DNA of 64,000 bases from CBDATG01 sp965200145 (GCA_965200145.1 CBDATG010000002.1:930001-994000), one strand, 5' to 3'; counted from the stretch's first letter, positions 54,834 through 63,650 are shown. Translations and numbers: made by a program. Notes: generated by a model not told the origin, from the sequence alone.

Positions 54834-55235
54834 CTACAGCTCAGTCTGCACCGATGCCACGGCGCTCGTGCCGTCTGGGAGACTGACCTCCCGCACATCA
54901 AAGTAGAGTGGCACGTCCGACGCTTCAACTTGCGGACTGAAGCGGTAGACGAATGCGACCGCCAAGAGCACCGGCTTCAATGGTGGTCCGCTCCCGGAGT
55001 GTAACCATGCAATCGATATGCCAGATTCCAAGATTGCGCTCCGGTGAGTATTCCTAGCCGATAAGTCTTGTGTGATCCATACGCCACGATGCCCGTGCCG
55101 GCCGATGCGTCGGACTATCTCTCCGTCTTTGGTACCGTGCTGCACAGAATCAATCGGCACCTTCAAGCCACGCAGTAAGCCGGTCAACCTTCCAGGCAGA
55201 TTCTCATCCAAGTAGAACCGCAACTCATGCATCAT
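54834..55235 (-). CDS. DUF5615-type PIN-like protein (probable toxin)
   Basis: A 133-residue PIN-like protein beginning LRFYLDENLPGRLTGLLRGL with the Asp-Glu of this family. GVWITQDLSARN supplies the later acidic position. It overlaps the DUF433 gene by four bases (ATGA), the standard DUF433-DUF5615 toxin-antitoxin order. The C-terminal 40 residues are not typical of short family members. Ribonuclease activity is inferred from the fold. Confidence 0.8.
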   Translation of the reverse strand: MMHELRFYLDENLPGRLTGLLRGLKVPIDSVQHGTKDGEIVRRIGRHGHRGVWITQDLSARNTHRSAILESGISIAWLHSGSGPPLKPVLLAVAFVYRFSPQVEASDVPLYFDVREVSLPDGTSAVASVQTEL

Positions 55236-55972
55236 GCCAACTCCACCGCTGCCAAACGCCGTCCCCAGTCAATCGCAGGCGCAACCTGGTCTTCGTCCAG
55301 CACATACCAGTACGCAATGGACTCGACATCCTCTCCATGAACATACCAACCGTAGAGCACATACGTGGGCGTGCGCGTTCCTTTGATGCACGGAGAGCCA
55401 GACTGCATCTCGGGATCGATCACGATGCCAGGTGTCGGCTCCCAATTGGTCGCGAAATCGCCCTCCGAGTCGCCGAACTCCATGTCGCCAGGATCGCCAA
55501 TCCGGCCGTACATCAGCTCCGTGAACGGAATCTGACCATGACCGTTCGCAGTCACGACCAACGCGTCCAGCTCGGAGCAGACCTCTGCCGAGAAACCATC
55601 GGATTCGTTCCAGAATCTGCGCGAAGCGAACGGGAAGTCGAGCCCAGTCGCATCCCGAACATAGTCGTGTGCTTCCAGTATCCGCCCGATGCTAACCCCG
55701 TGCGACAGCAGCAACGCGATCGCCCGCGAAGTGATCACGCCGCCGAAACGGATAAACTCCGGATGACGCGCGTATTGGAACCGGGTCTCCTCCAAGCCGA
55801 AGAAACCGCGCCGTCCCCAGTCAAGGACCGTTCGCGGACCTAAATCCACGCGCCCGCCGCGCATCTGGGCATCGGTAACCGACAGCCACCGCGCAACATC
55901 GTCAGCGTAGAACAAACCACGCCAAGCCGGCACAGCACGCCGACGCTCTTCTATGTCAACGGCGTAAACCAT
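55232..55972 (-). CDS. DUF433-domain antitoxin-like protein with N-terminal extension
   Basis: A 246-residue protein. The C-terminal DUF433 domain (about 175-244) reads GIVIDPEMQSGSPCIKGTRT, then AIDWGRRL. The N-terminal 160 residues hold a MerR/wHTH-like start (GLFYADDVARWLSVTDAQMR) and a helical region. DUF433 proteins are DNA-binding antitoxins. The partner toxin overlaps downstream. A diverged, toxin-less paralog lies at 56144. Confidence 0.82.
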   Translation of the reverse strand: MVYAVDIEERRRAVPAWRGLFYADDVARWLSVTDAQMRGGRVDLGPRTVLDWGRRGFFGLEETRFQYARHPEFIRFGGVITSRAIALLLSHGVSIGRILEAHDYVRDATGLDFPFASRRFWNESDGFSAEVCSELDALVVTANGHGQIPFTELMYGRIGDPGDMEFGDSEGDFATNWEPTPGIVIDPEMQSGSPCIKGTRTPTYVLYGWYVHGEDVESIAYWYVLDEDQVAPAIDWGRRLAAVELA

Positions 55973-56076
55973 CAGAGCCTCCCGATAACAATGAGTAAAC
56001 CAATGCCCTAATGATACGAGCCAAACAGAAACCGGTCAATCCCGCAGTGGCAAACCCGCACACGCCCCCAGCATCC

Positions 56077-56108
56077 ATCCTGCCCTATCCTGCCTATCCC
56101 TGTGAATC
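56077..56108 (-). repeat. Oriented dispersed repeat, copy 11
   Basis: A two-unit copy 35 bases beyond the stop of the orphan DUF433 gene, where the paralogous locus has its toxin gene. Confidence 0.75.
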
Positions 56109-56143
56109 CACGCCGAGATCTACAACCCGACTCCATTCGCCCT

Positions 56144-56878
56144 TCACCTCTGTACCACCCCCAACCGCATGCCCCAGTCAATCGCCGTTCTGACCTGCGC
56201 CACGCTGAGGCGGTAGGCGTACGCCAACCCAGCAACGTCATCACCCGCGACATACCCGCCATATAGAACATAGGTTGGCGTGCGCGTACCCTTGACACAC
56301 GCGGCACCAGTCTGCACACCTGGATTGATCACGATGCCAGGCGTCGGCTCCCACATGGTAGCGAACTCGCCATCTGGATCGCCGAACTCCATGTCGCCAG
56401 GATCACCGATGCGCTCAAACATCAGCTCTGTGAACGGAAGCTTCCCATGACGACTGGCAGTTACGATCAACTCGTCCAGCTTGGAGTAAACAGAGTCTGA
56501 GAAAGCATTCGATTCGCACCAGAACCCTCGAGAGGCAAACGGAAACTCCAGCCCAGTCTCATCCCGCAGATACTCATGCGCTTCCTGTATACGTCCGATC
56601 CGAATCCCGTACGACATCAGTAGCGCAATCGCGCGCGATGTGATAACACCCCCGAACCGGACAAACGCCCGATTACGCTCATACCCATTCCGCTCCATCC
56701 CGAAGAATCCGCGCCGACTCCAGCCGTGAACCGACCGTGGACCCAAGTGCAGGGACTCGCCGCGAATCGCGCCATCAGTAACCGAAAGCCACCGCACAAC
56801 GTCGCCGGCGTAGAACAGCCCGCGAAAAGCCGGCTCATACCGCCGCGTCTCGCGTGTGCCAGCAGAGTAAACCACCAT
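56144..56878 (-). CDS. Orphan DUF433-domain protein (paralog of 55232-55972)
   Basis: A 244-residue paralog from ATG 56878 (GAGGATACT just before it). It shares FRGLFYAGDVVRWLSVTDGA, GFFGMERNGYERNRAFVRFG and the DUF433 core GIVINPGVQTGAACVKGTRT, then AIDWGMRLG. No toxin gene overlaps its end; instead a repeat copy follows. Longer upstream frames (to 57022) run through another repeat and are not real. It may be a remnant or a cross-acting antitoxin. Confidence 0.8.
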   Translation of the reverse strand: MVVYSAGTRETRRYEPAFRGLFYAGDVVRWLSVTDGAIRGESLHLGPRSVHGWSRRGFFGMERNGYERNRAFVRFGGVITSRAIALLMSYGIRIGRIQEAHEYLRDETGLEFPFASRGFWCESNAFSDSVYSKLDELIVTASRHGKLPFTELMFERIGDPGDMEFGDPDGEFATMWEPTPGIVINPGVQTGAACVKGTRTPTYVLYGGYVAGDDVAGLAYAYRLSVAQVRTAIDWGMRLGVVQR

Positions 56879-56977
56879 AGTATCCTCAATTGCAATGCTT
56901 ATGCCGATACCTCCATCATACGAGCCAATCGGAAACCCGTCAATCCCAAGCCGGCGAAACCGCGGACACACCCCAAC

Positions 56978-57009
56978 ATCCTGCCCTATCCTGCATATCC
57001 CTGTGAATC
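56978..57009 (-). repeat. Oriented dispersed repeat, copy 12
   Basis: A two-unit copy between the orphan DUF433 gene and the first FRG gene. It is the last copy I found; none was seen from here to 64000 or before 30250. Confidence 0.75.
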
Positions 57010-57030
57010 CCATTGTGAACACGCCCGCCC

Positions 57031-57059
57031 GTAGGGGCGGTTCGTGAACCGCCCACTAC
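57031..57059. repeat. Palindromic repeat, copy 3
   Basis: GGGCGGTTCGTGAACCGCCC at 57035-57054, preceded by GTAG and followed by ACTAC, a strong hairpin just past the end of the FRG gene at 57079. It may also act as a terminator. Confidence 0.7.
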
Positions 57060-57078
57060 CCCTGGCCGCAAGGGTCCA

Positions 57079-58755
57079 CTACGCTGCGCCGTCGCATTCG
57101 CCATCTTTGCAATCCGTGTCTTTAGGCTTCGCGTGTTGCGCCGCGATCGCCTTGGCTGACGACTCCAGGCCAGGAAACATCGTCTCTTCGTTGATGTTCA
57201 GATAATGAAGTTGCTCCAACATCTTCGCCCTCGACTCCTCGCTGATGTCAACATCGATCGTGTAATGGTCGTAGATGCGCGAACTGCCATCAACACTAAC
57301 GACTTCGTCCCGTTCAAACCGTCTGTGAAACGCCGAAAGAAGAAACGCACCCGCCTGAGCTCGCAATCTATCAAAGTCGCGCTTAGGCTCAACTAAATAG
57401 ATCCCAAAGAGCGCCTTCGGGTCGATCCGATCGCTTAGGTGAGGTTTGGTTGGAGACAGCAAATCCACACACGTCCGGACGACATCTAGGTAGCTGGACA
57501 TCGCATGCGTATCGTGTGTCACAACTGGCTCCGGCCAAGCATCCTCACGCCATTCAAAACAACGAGTGAGAATGACATCCTGCTGAATCGAAGAAAGTTC
57601 AGAAAATGCCGCAACGATGTTCACATCATCGTCGTCGTGGCGTCTAACCATCTCGGTAGGCACAACGAAGATGTGTATACGGGCTCGTCCATCCGGGAAT
57701 GCGTTGTCTGTAGTGCCTTCGTTTCGGAGGGCGAAGTACAACGCCGCCAACGGATCCCGGGTAACGTCTAGGAGACGAGTCGGTAAGCCGTTTTGTTGAG
57801 CCAACACTAACCGATCGAATAGGGATTCGGTATCCCGGAACCTATCCGGCACCCGTGTCATCAATTCCCTCACCAATCCGGACTCGGATCCCTCCTTGAT
57901 TTTCCGATGTATAGATGGTGTGAGGCACCAACGGTTGGACTCCTCACCGCGATAATAATAATGAATTCTATCAGAGTCAAATGCGTGTCCGTAATGGAAT
58001 TTGAGGTAATCCAATATCTCCAGTAGCTGCTGTACTGAGTCGACGGTGCCTTGATTCATCGGTAGTTCCAGATGCGACCATCCCATGTATCGAGCCAGCC
58101 GGCGAATATCCTCGTTGACCGGGTCCTCGTCCAGGTTCCCCGTCATAATCTTGTGGTTCATTCGGTGCATCACCTTTTCGGTATTTTCCCTCCACTGATT
58201 ATACGCATCGGACGATCCTCCGAAATCATCACGAATGGCAACCTGGACCCTTTCAAAGCCCACGTCGTCCACTATCGAAGATGCCCGGAACAACCTGGCG
58301 CAAGATAAATTTGCTCCAGAGAGTGATGTAGCCCTCAAATCACAGTCAGTGAGGTCAGCTCCGGTCAAGTCGGACCCGCGAAAGTCAGTCCTAAACAGAT
58401 ACGCTCCTGACAGACATGCATTCATCAGGTATGAACCCGGAAACTTCGCGTATGCCAGGTCCGTCCGTTTCAAAATGGCAAACTTTAGGTCGCATCCAAA
58501 GAATACGAATCCCCTGAGATTCGTATTGGAGAGATTGACATCATGCATGTCAATGCCTTCCATGGGGACTACGTAGTCGTCGGGGTAACCACGCTCCCGC
58601 CTGATCGCAGTCCCGATGTCAAGCCCGCTCAGGTCTATGGGACCAGGGTGAGCGTGTCGGTATTGGTCCCATGCCTCTGCTCCCTGCACCAGGGCCTCCA
58701 GGGCTTCTCGCTTCTCTTCCGTTAGTGGTGACGGTGGTTTTGGTGTCGATTGCAT
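57079..58755 (-). CDS. Pentapeptide-repeat/FRG-domain fusion protein 1
   Basis: A 558-residue protein. Residues 10-55 share a header with the next paralog (HPGPIDLSGLDIGTAIR). Residues 70-157 are pentapeptide repeats (VNLSNTNL, SDLTGADLTDCDLRATSLSG), a right-handed beta-helix. From 268 an FRG domain follows: YYYRGEESNRWCLTPSIHRK, then GLPTRLLDVTRDPLAALYFA, and RLRAQAGAFLLSAFHRRFER near the end. FRG domains are uncharacterised. The start is ATG with GGAG at 9 bases. There is no signal peptide. A conflict role is inferred from the island. Confidence 0.88.
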   Translation of the reverse strand: MQSTPKPPSPLTEEKREALEALVQGAEAWDQYRHAHPGPIDLSGLDIGTAIRRERGYPDDYVVPMEGIDMHDVNLSNTNLRGFVFFGCDLKFAILKRTDLAYAKFPGSYLMNACLSGAYLFRTDFRGSDLTGADLTDCDLRATSLSGANLSCARLFRASSIVDDVGFERVQVAIRDDFGGSSDAYNQWRENTEKVMHRMNHKIMTGNLDEDPVNEDIRRLARYMGWSHLELPMNQGTVDSVQQLLEILDYLKFHYGHAFDSDRIHYYYRGEESNRWCLTPSIHRKIKEGSESGLVRELMTRVPDRFRDTESLFDRLVLAQQNGLPTRLLDVTRDPLAALYFALRNEGTTDNAFPDGRARIHIFVVPTEMVRRHDDDDVNIVAAFSELSSIQQDVILTRCFEWREDAWPEPVVTHDTHAMSSYLDVVRTCVDLLSPTKPHLSDRIDPKALFGIYLVEPKRDFDRLRAQAGAFLLSAFHRRFERDEVVSVDGSSRIYDHYTIDVDISEESRAKMLEQLHYLNINEETMFPGLESSAKAIAAQHAKPKDTDCKDGECDGAA

Positions 58756-59165
58756 TGTTCTAGTCTCCTAGTCGGTTACTGTCATGTTCGCGAGCACAAG
58801 TGTCGCGCAGCCTCTGAGCGCTTGGGTGAACCCGACTCCCGATCATGCGGTTGCTCTGTCGGTTGTCGCTCACTCATGTCCAAAGGCAGCGGCTTGGCCT
58901 GCGTTCGTTGTAGTAACACATACCACATGAGGAGCATTCATTTTGAGATGTGTCACATCCACCTACGCGCGCATCTTCTAGGCGCCTAACGACCCGCCAG
59001 CCTTCAGAGCCGCCCTAACCGACCGCATCCTAGCTCTCGAGGAGCTCGGCTCCGGCCCGCGTAGCAGACCGTGACTCACGCCAAGGATGCCGCGCACGGT
59101 CGCTTCGTGTATGATTGAGTTATGTTCACACCGACACCGTTACCGACCAGACAGGACACCTTGCC
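58756..59165. other. Non-coding gap with FRG upstream region and an effector-gene relic
   Basis: 58756-58985 is the upstream region of FRG gene 1 and is clearly homologous to 61232-61465 upstream of FRG gene 2; both share TTTGGACATG and a TCATGTG.TATG box (possible extended -10). The rest holds the 28-codon relic (58988-59074) and the leader of the gene at 59166. Confidence 0.5.
58988..59074 (+). pseudogene. Relic C-terminus of a deoxyribosyltransferase/TIR-like effector gene
   Basis: The frame reads NDPPAFRAALTDRILALEEL and stops at TGA 59072. It matches the end of the 330-residue effector protein (NLPAFRAALTNRIMNLKELV, then PGPRLT at 49796-50788). The rest of that gene is missing, so a full-length copy once stood next to the third N-domain paralog. 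Confidence 0.7.
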
Positions 59166-59756
59166 ATGACCCTCCGCAAAAATCCCGAATGCTTGATCTG
59201 GCCACGCTTCCCGGCTGTGCATGTCGCGCGCAATCACGTTCCTGATGGTCTCGTCTATGTCGAAGGGTCGCCCCGGGCTGGCGGAGATTACGCAGTAACG
59301 GCTTGTGCCGAGCAACGATTGAGTGGCGGATACAGGCGCATTGACGAACGCGTCCGTGCCCGCCTCACAACCATCCTTGTCGACGAGCGCGCTTCGGGGG
59401 AGGAGCGGCCAACGGTCACCACGGACCTCATAGATCGCGCAACGAATGCGGCAGACCTAACCCCAGAGACGCGGGCCGATCGCTTGCTTCGCTTCATGCG
59501 CACAACCATCGATTCCGACCCGCTACCAATCCCGATGCTCGCGCATGATGTGTGGCCCGCGGCGTTAGCACACTCCGAGTCTACGGCGATTCGGGAGCTG
59601 GATCGGCTACTCCAGCACCTCGAAGAGCAAGGTTGGGTAGTACTACCGACAATCGACAAAGTCGTATACGAACCGACAATCACCGGCACCGGCATCGACC
59701 GCATCACAACCCTATCCCATGCGGACAGATCGCCAGTCGGGTTGAGCGTAGCATGA
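59166..59756 (+). CDS. Short paralog 2 of the N-terminal domain family, lacking its effector domain
   Basis: A 196-residue protein with CLIWPRFPAVHVA, EGSPRAGGDYAVTACAEQRL, VRARLTTILVDERASGEERP and an end in EQGWVVLP. It is closer to the 47253 copy than to the 49796 copy: both end with a few TTxG-type residues and are followed by ATGAACGCC overlapping the stop. No large gene follows here. AGGACA precedes the ATG. The frame upstream of 59166 is not supported. Confidence 0.75.
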   Translation: MTLRKNPECLIWPRFPAVHVARNHVPDGLVYVEGSPRAGGDYAVTACAEQRLSGGYRRIDERVRARLTTILVDERASGEERPTVTTDLIDRATNAADLTPETRADRLLRFMRTTIDSDPLPIPMLAHDVWPAALAHSESTAIRELDRLLQHLEEQGWVVLPTIDKVVYEPTITGTGIDRITTLSHADRSPVGLSVA

Positions 59757-59833
59757 ACGCCGTGGGGACACCACCTCGCGTCTAAGCCGGGTCAGCTGGC
59801 TCACCCGCGCGCCCTCCCTGTCACGCGGGTATG

Positions 59834-61231
59834 TTACTCAAACCCGTATCTCTTCCGGATTGCCTCGGCGGACACTTCAGGACTACTCAACATGGTCTCC
59901 TTCGAGATGTCAAGACGCGCCAATTCACCACGAATGCGCGGCTTCGCGCTCGCGGGGACTCTGACTACTCGATGCTCATAAATCGGCGTGTTAGCTTTCG
60001 CCTTAAGGACGGCATTCCGCTCAAAGCGCTGGTGAAACCCAGACAACAGGAAAGCACCGCTCTGCTCCCTCAAACGTCGCGGTTCCGATCGGGGCGTCAC
60101 AGCGAACACTTTGAAGAAGTCGAACGGATCAATCCTATTTGAAAAGTAATGCCTGTTTTTCATGACCTCACCCAATAGGCGGTCCATAGTCTCATTCCAT
60201 CGGAAGTTGTACGTCCCAAGCACTTGATCAACTTTCGGATCAAGTCGATGATAGTCAGCGTCTTTAGATGTCTGATCGTATACTCCGGTCAGCATTCTCT
60301 GGTCGCGTAAGCTTAACCGGGCGTAAGCGCAAATCAGAGCAACGGTATCGCTGTTGAATGACTTGACCATAGACGGAGGGAGCCCGAAAACATGTAACGC
60401 TCCATCCTCATCTTCGTGACGCGCGTCGTCGACGGCGAAGAAAGTAGCGACTAATGGGTTTGAAGTGATATCCAAGAGACGCGTCGGTAATCCGTACTCA
60501 CGTGCCCTAACCGTTTGCGACAATATAGATTCGTTGTCCGATAGAAGGTCCGGATTTCTCTGAATGAACTCCGTCAGGACTTGGGACTCCGCGTTTCCGA
60601 TGGAATCCGGACGCATTACGGATGGTTTCAATTCCCATGAATATACATCGTGACCACGATAGAATTGACGAGCACGCAGTGCACGAGGCTCACGCATATG
60701 CATGCGTGGTTCCCACATGGGCAAGTAGGAAATCAAATCCGCGAGGCGCGTAATCTCACCCATTGATGGATCATCATCCAGAGGAGTAGTATGCGAATCG
60801 GGCCGCATGAACAAATTAGCGTCGCGAAGGGCGCCATACGGGAAACGAGACCTATAGCACTTCGCCAAATCCATGAATGTCCGATTCAGAGTTGCAGCAT
60901 CGAAGTCAGCATCGACAATACTTGAATAGGTCAAATCTGCAAGAGTCAAATTGGCGCCTCTAAAATTGGATGAATCGAGGATGCATCGTCTAAGTGTCGC
61001 TTTGGTGAGGTTGACATTGCTCATGTCAAACCCAGGCATGTAAACATCTTCATCGGTGCCCATTTCGTATCTCTGCCTGATCGCAGTGCCGATGTCAATC
61101 CCGCTCAGGTCTATAGGTCCGGGGTGAGCACTCTTGTATTCTTTCCAAGAATCCGGTCCGTTCACAAGGGCATCCAGTGCCTCTCGCCGAGAGTCCGTGG
61201 GCGTATTCGGGGGATTTGATATCTGTTGCAA
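59834..61231 (-). CDS. Pentapeptide-repeat/FRG-domain fusion protein 2
   Basis: A 465-residue paralog of gene 57079. I place the start at TTG 61231 because the next residues align with paralog 1 and GGAG lies 9 bases upstream, as there. The header matches (HPGPIDLSGIDIGTAIR). The repeat region is shorter (VNLTKATLRRCILDSSNFRG, then ANLTLADLTYSSIVDADF). The FRG parts are FYRGHDVYSWELKPSVM, YGLPTRLLDITSNPLVATFF and RRLREQSGAFLLSGFHQRFE. Target and activity unknown. Confidence 0.87.
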   Translation of the reverse strand: MQQISNPPNTPTDSRREALDALVNGPDSWKEYKSAHPGPIDLSGIDIGTAIRQRYEMGTDEDVYMPGFDMSNVNLTKATLRRCILDSSNFRGANLTLADLTYSSIVDADFDAATLNRTFMDLAKCYRSRFPYGALRDANLFMRPDSHTTPLDDDPSMGEITRLADLISYLPMWEPRMHMREPRALRARQFYRGHDVYSWELKPSVMRPDSIGNAESQVLTEFIQRNPDLLSDNESILSQTVRAREYGLPTRLLDITSNPLVATFFAVDDARHEDEDGALHVFGLPPSMVKSFNSDTVALICAYARLSLRDQRMLTGVYDQTSKDADYHRLDPKVDQVLGTYNFRWNETMDRLLGEVMKNRHYFSNRIDPFDFFKVFAVTPRSEPRRLREQSGAFLLSGFHQRFERNAVLKAKANTPIYEHRVVRVPASAKPRIRGELARLDISKETMLSSPEVSAEAIRKRYGFE

Positions 61232-61971
61232 TGTTCGTGTCTCCTGGTCGGTTTCCGTAGTGTACGCGAGCCGAAGGACCGCGTTGCCCCCGGATGCTCG
61301 TGCGAACTCGACTCCCAATCATGCTGTTGCACCGCATGCTGTTGCACCGTCGGTGTTTGTTCACCCATGTCCAAAGGTAGCGGCTAGAGCTGCATTCAAT
61401 GTAGGAAAGCATATCACATGACGAGCATCCCTGCGAAGCCTTGTCACACACATGTACGCTCGCGCCGCGCGCACCCTATCAGAGTCGACCCTCCGCTTCA
61501 CATCCCGTCGTATCGCCGGCTCCGCCCCCATTGGCAGTCCGTTACTAGCGGCTTTATAGCACTACGGAGGTAGCCGCCTTCCTCTGCGGCGACTCTGCCT
61601 CTGCACCGAGCCGCGAACCGACAGCACGCATCACGCCCCGTCCGGCGATCAGCATCCAGATAAAAGCAGGGTTAACGGGCATCAACAAAGAGACAGGCAA
61701 CCATCCACACAAAAAGCCCAGAGTATCGGCATGCGAGCCGATACAGCACCCGGACTCCTACTACGGCGTAGCAGAGTTCGACAAGCCGATAAGCCTCAAC
61801 AAGCGCGACTGCCACCTAGCACGATGCGGATCATGGCCCGGAATCGGACGCGCCGGACTCGGTGGGATTGCCGATCGGCTAAGTGGGCTAGAGACGCGTA
61901 CCCGTACGGGCGGTTCGTGAACAGCCTGCGACCGCCACCGGCCGCTGTGGGTAAAATGTATTTCTACCTGA
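61232..61971. other. 740-base gap: conserved FRG upstream region, possible relic frame and half palindrome
   Basis: 61232-61465 repeats the upstream region of FRG gene 1 and contains a direct repeat of GGTGCAACAGCATG on the minus strand. From 61621 to TGA 61918 a plus frame with coding-like stretches (EPIQHPDSYYGVAEFDKPIS) has no start or recognised family. A half copy of the palindrome (GGGCGGTTCGTGAAC) lies at 61902-61925. Nothing else is supported. Confidence 0.35.
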
Positions 61972-63630
61972 CTAACCGTGCCTCGTATGTCGAGCGATAA
62001 TCGCTCGCGCCGCGGATTCAAGACCAAGAAACATCGTCTCTTCGTTGACATGATAAAATCCTAGTTCGCGTAGGATTCGAGCCTTGGCTTGAGGTGGTAT
62101 GTCGAATTTGACATGTCCGTATATTGACATTGCCGGATCAACCGACGCGACTTCCTCAGCATCGAAACTCTCGTGGAACGCCGACATCAGAAACGCACCA
62201 GATTGAGCCCGCAGTCTCGGGAAAGCGCGGTCTGGCTCTACGACAACGACTCTGAACAGGTCTTTCGGGTCGATCCTGTCTTCGAAATATGGCTTCTCTC
62301 GCGCGACGAAGTGCCGCAGGCGAAGCATAGCATCTCCATAAGACGGTCTAGAGAAATGGACATGATCTGATTCAAGGACGTCGGAGATTCGACATCCCCG
62401 CGTGGGACGCTCAGTTAGGAGCACAAGCTGTTCCGCACGTGTCAATCGTGTAAACGCCGATAGCACACTGACTGTGTCGGAATGGTGTCTCTTAACGATT
62501 TCCGGCGGAGCTATTATGCAATGCAATCGCGCATTGCCATCACACTCAGATCGACGACAACTCGCAGATTCAGTGCAAGCAAAATACAACGCCACCAAGA
62601 CGTTGAGCGTCACATCAAGGAATCGTGTAGGGAGGCCGTGGTGCCTCGCAAGAACCAATCGCTCAAGTTCTGATCTACACTGTCTGAATTCCTCCGGGCT
62701 ACTCATTGCCAATTCGTCGAGCATCTCGGACTCGGACCCATCCGATTCCATACGAGCTAGCGAACTGGTCAGATTCCAGCAAGTGCACCCATGTCCACGA
62801 TAATACAGACGCGCCATGCCACGTCCTGTCCCGGCGCTCACAACATCGTATATTATTTTGACCGCAGACTTAATCTGTTCAATATCATCGACACCAAACG
62901 GGTCCAGTTTAGTCAGGTTGCGAAGTATCGCATCACGCGTAGTTGGGCTACTCGGCGGTTGGTCTGGGACTCCGGATGTCAAGCGTTCGCGCAATGACTC
63001 GATCCGTACTCGACTTGGGTTCGTCTTCGATTCACCCAAGAGCCGCTCCGTCTCGTCGAAGTAAGCGAAATCTTCGGAAGATCCACATATGTATTTCGCC
63101 GAATTCAAATTCGTACACGCCAGACTCGCTCCGATCAGATTAGTCATACTCAAATCACATCCGTCAAATTGCGCACCAGTTAGATCCGCTTCGGCAAAAC
63201 TAGAGTAGTGAAGGAACGCGCGACTGAAGTCTACGTCATGGAGACTCGAGTTTGGGAAGCTCGTCCACCAGATTTTGGCGGAGACTGCATCCATACGGTG
63301 CATAAAGCAAGATTTGAACGATGCGTGGTAAAACAACGAATCGCGCACAATCGAACCTATTAGAACGACATTATCCCATTCGATCCAACTCAATGTGGCA
63401 CCAGATAAATCAGATTGAACCATCGTACAGGATTTGAGGTTCACAGAATCGAAATTAAAATCCCTGAAATTGGCCCACGTTCCGTCAATAGGCCCAACCG
63501 CGTCCCTACGCATCTGACCAAGATTAAGGTTGGAGATCTCCAACAGTTCGTACCGTCGCTCCTCGCGCCACTTGTTCCACTCATCCTTCGTGCTGTTAAC
63601 CAGCATCTCAACATGTACAGGATTAGCCAT
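61972..63630 (-). CDS. Pentapeptide-repeat/FRG-domain fusion protein 3
   Basis: A 552-residue member from ATG 63630 (AGGGG just before it); longer frames upstream are unlikely. The N-terminus (STKDEWNKWREERRYELLEI) differs from the header of the other two. Pentapeptide-like repeats follow (ANFRDFNFDSVNLKSCTMVQ, SDLSGATLSWIEW, ADLTGAQFDGCDLSMTNLIG). FRG parts are YYRGHGCTCWNLTSSLARM, HGLPTRFLDVTLNVLVALYF and RLRAQSGAFLMSAFHESFDA. It has a rather AT-rich coding style and lies 20 bases after a small membrane-protein gene that may be its partner. Confidence 0.87.
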   Translation of the reverse strand: MANPVHVEMLVNSTKDEWNKWREERRYELLEISNLNLGQMRRDAVGPIDGTWANFRDFNFDSVNLKSCTMVQSDLSGATLSWIEWDNVVLIGSIVRDSLFYHASFKSCFMHRMDAVSAKIWWTSFPNSSLHDVDFSRAFLHYSSFAEADLTGAQFDGCDLSMTNLIGASLACTNLNSAKYICGSSEDFAYFDETERLLGESKTNPSRVRIESLRERLTSGVPDQPPSSPTTRDAILRNLTKLDPFGVDDIEQIKSAVKIIYDVVSAGTGRGMARLYYRGHGCTCWNLTSSLARMESDGSESEMLDELAMSSPEEFRQCRSELERLVLARHHGLPTRFLDVTLNVLVALYFACTESASCRRSECDGNARLHCIIAPPEIVKRHHSDTVSVLSAFTRLTRAEQLVLLTERPTRGCRISDVLESDHVHFSRPSYGDAMLRLRHFVAREKPYFEDRIDPKDLFRVVVVEPDRAFPRLRAQSGAFLMSAFHESFDAEEVASVDPAMSIYGHVKFDIPPQAKARILRELGFYHVNEETMFLGLESAARAIIARHTRHG

Positions 63631-63650
63631 GGTTACCCCTATCGTTGTTC

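Noticed and set aside
56879..57022. N-terminal extension of the orphan DUF433 gene
   Set aside because: It translates the dispersed repeat; the paralog at 55232 starts at the equivalent of ATG 56878.
61731..62000. 89-residue plus-strand ORF past FRG gene 3
   Set aside because: It is Arg-rich, overlaps the end of the FRG gene and has no family signal.
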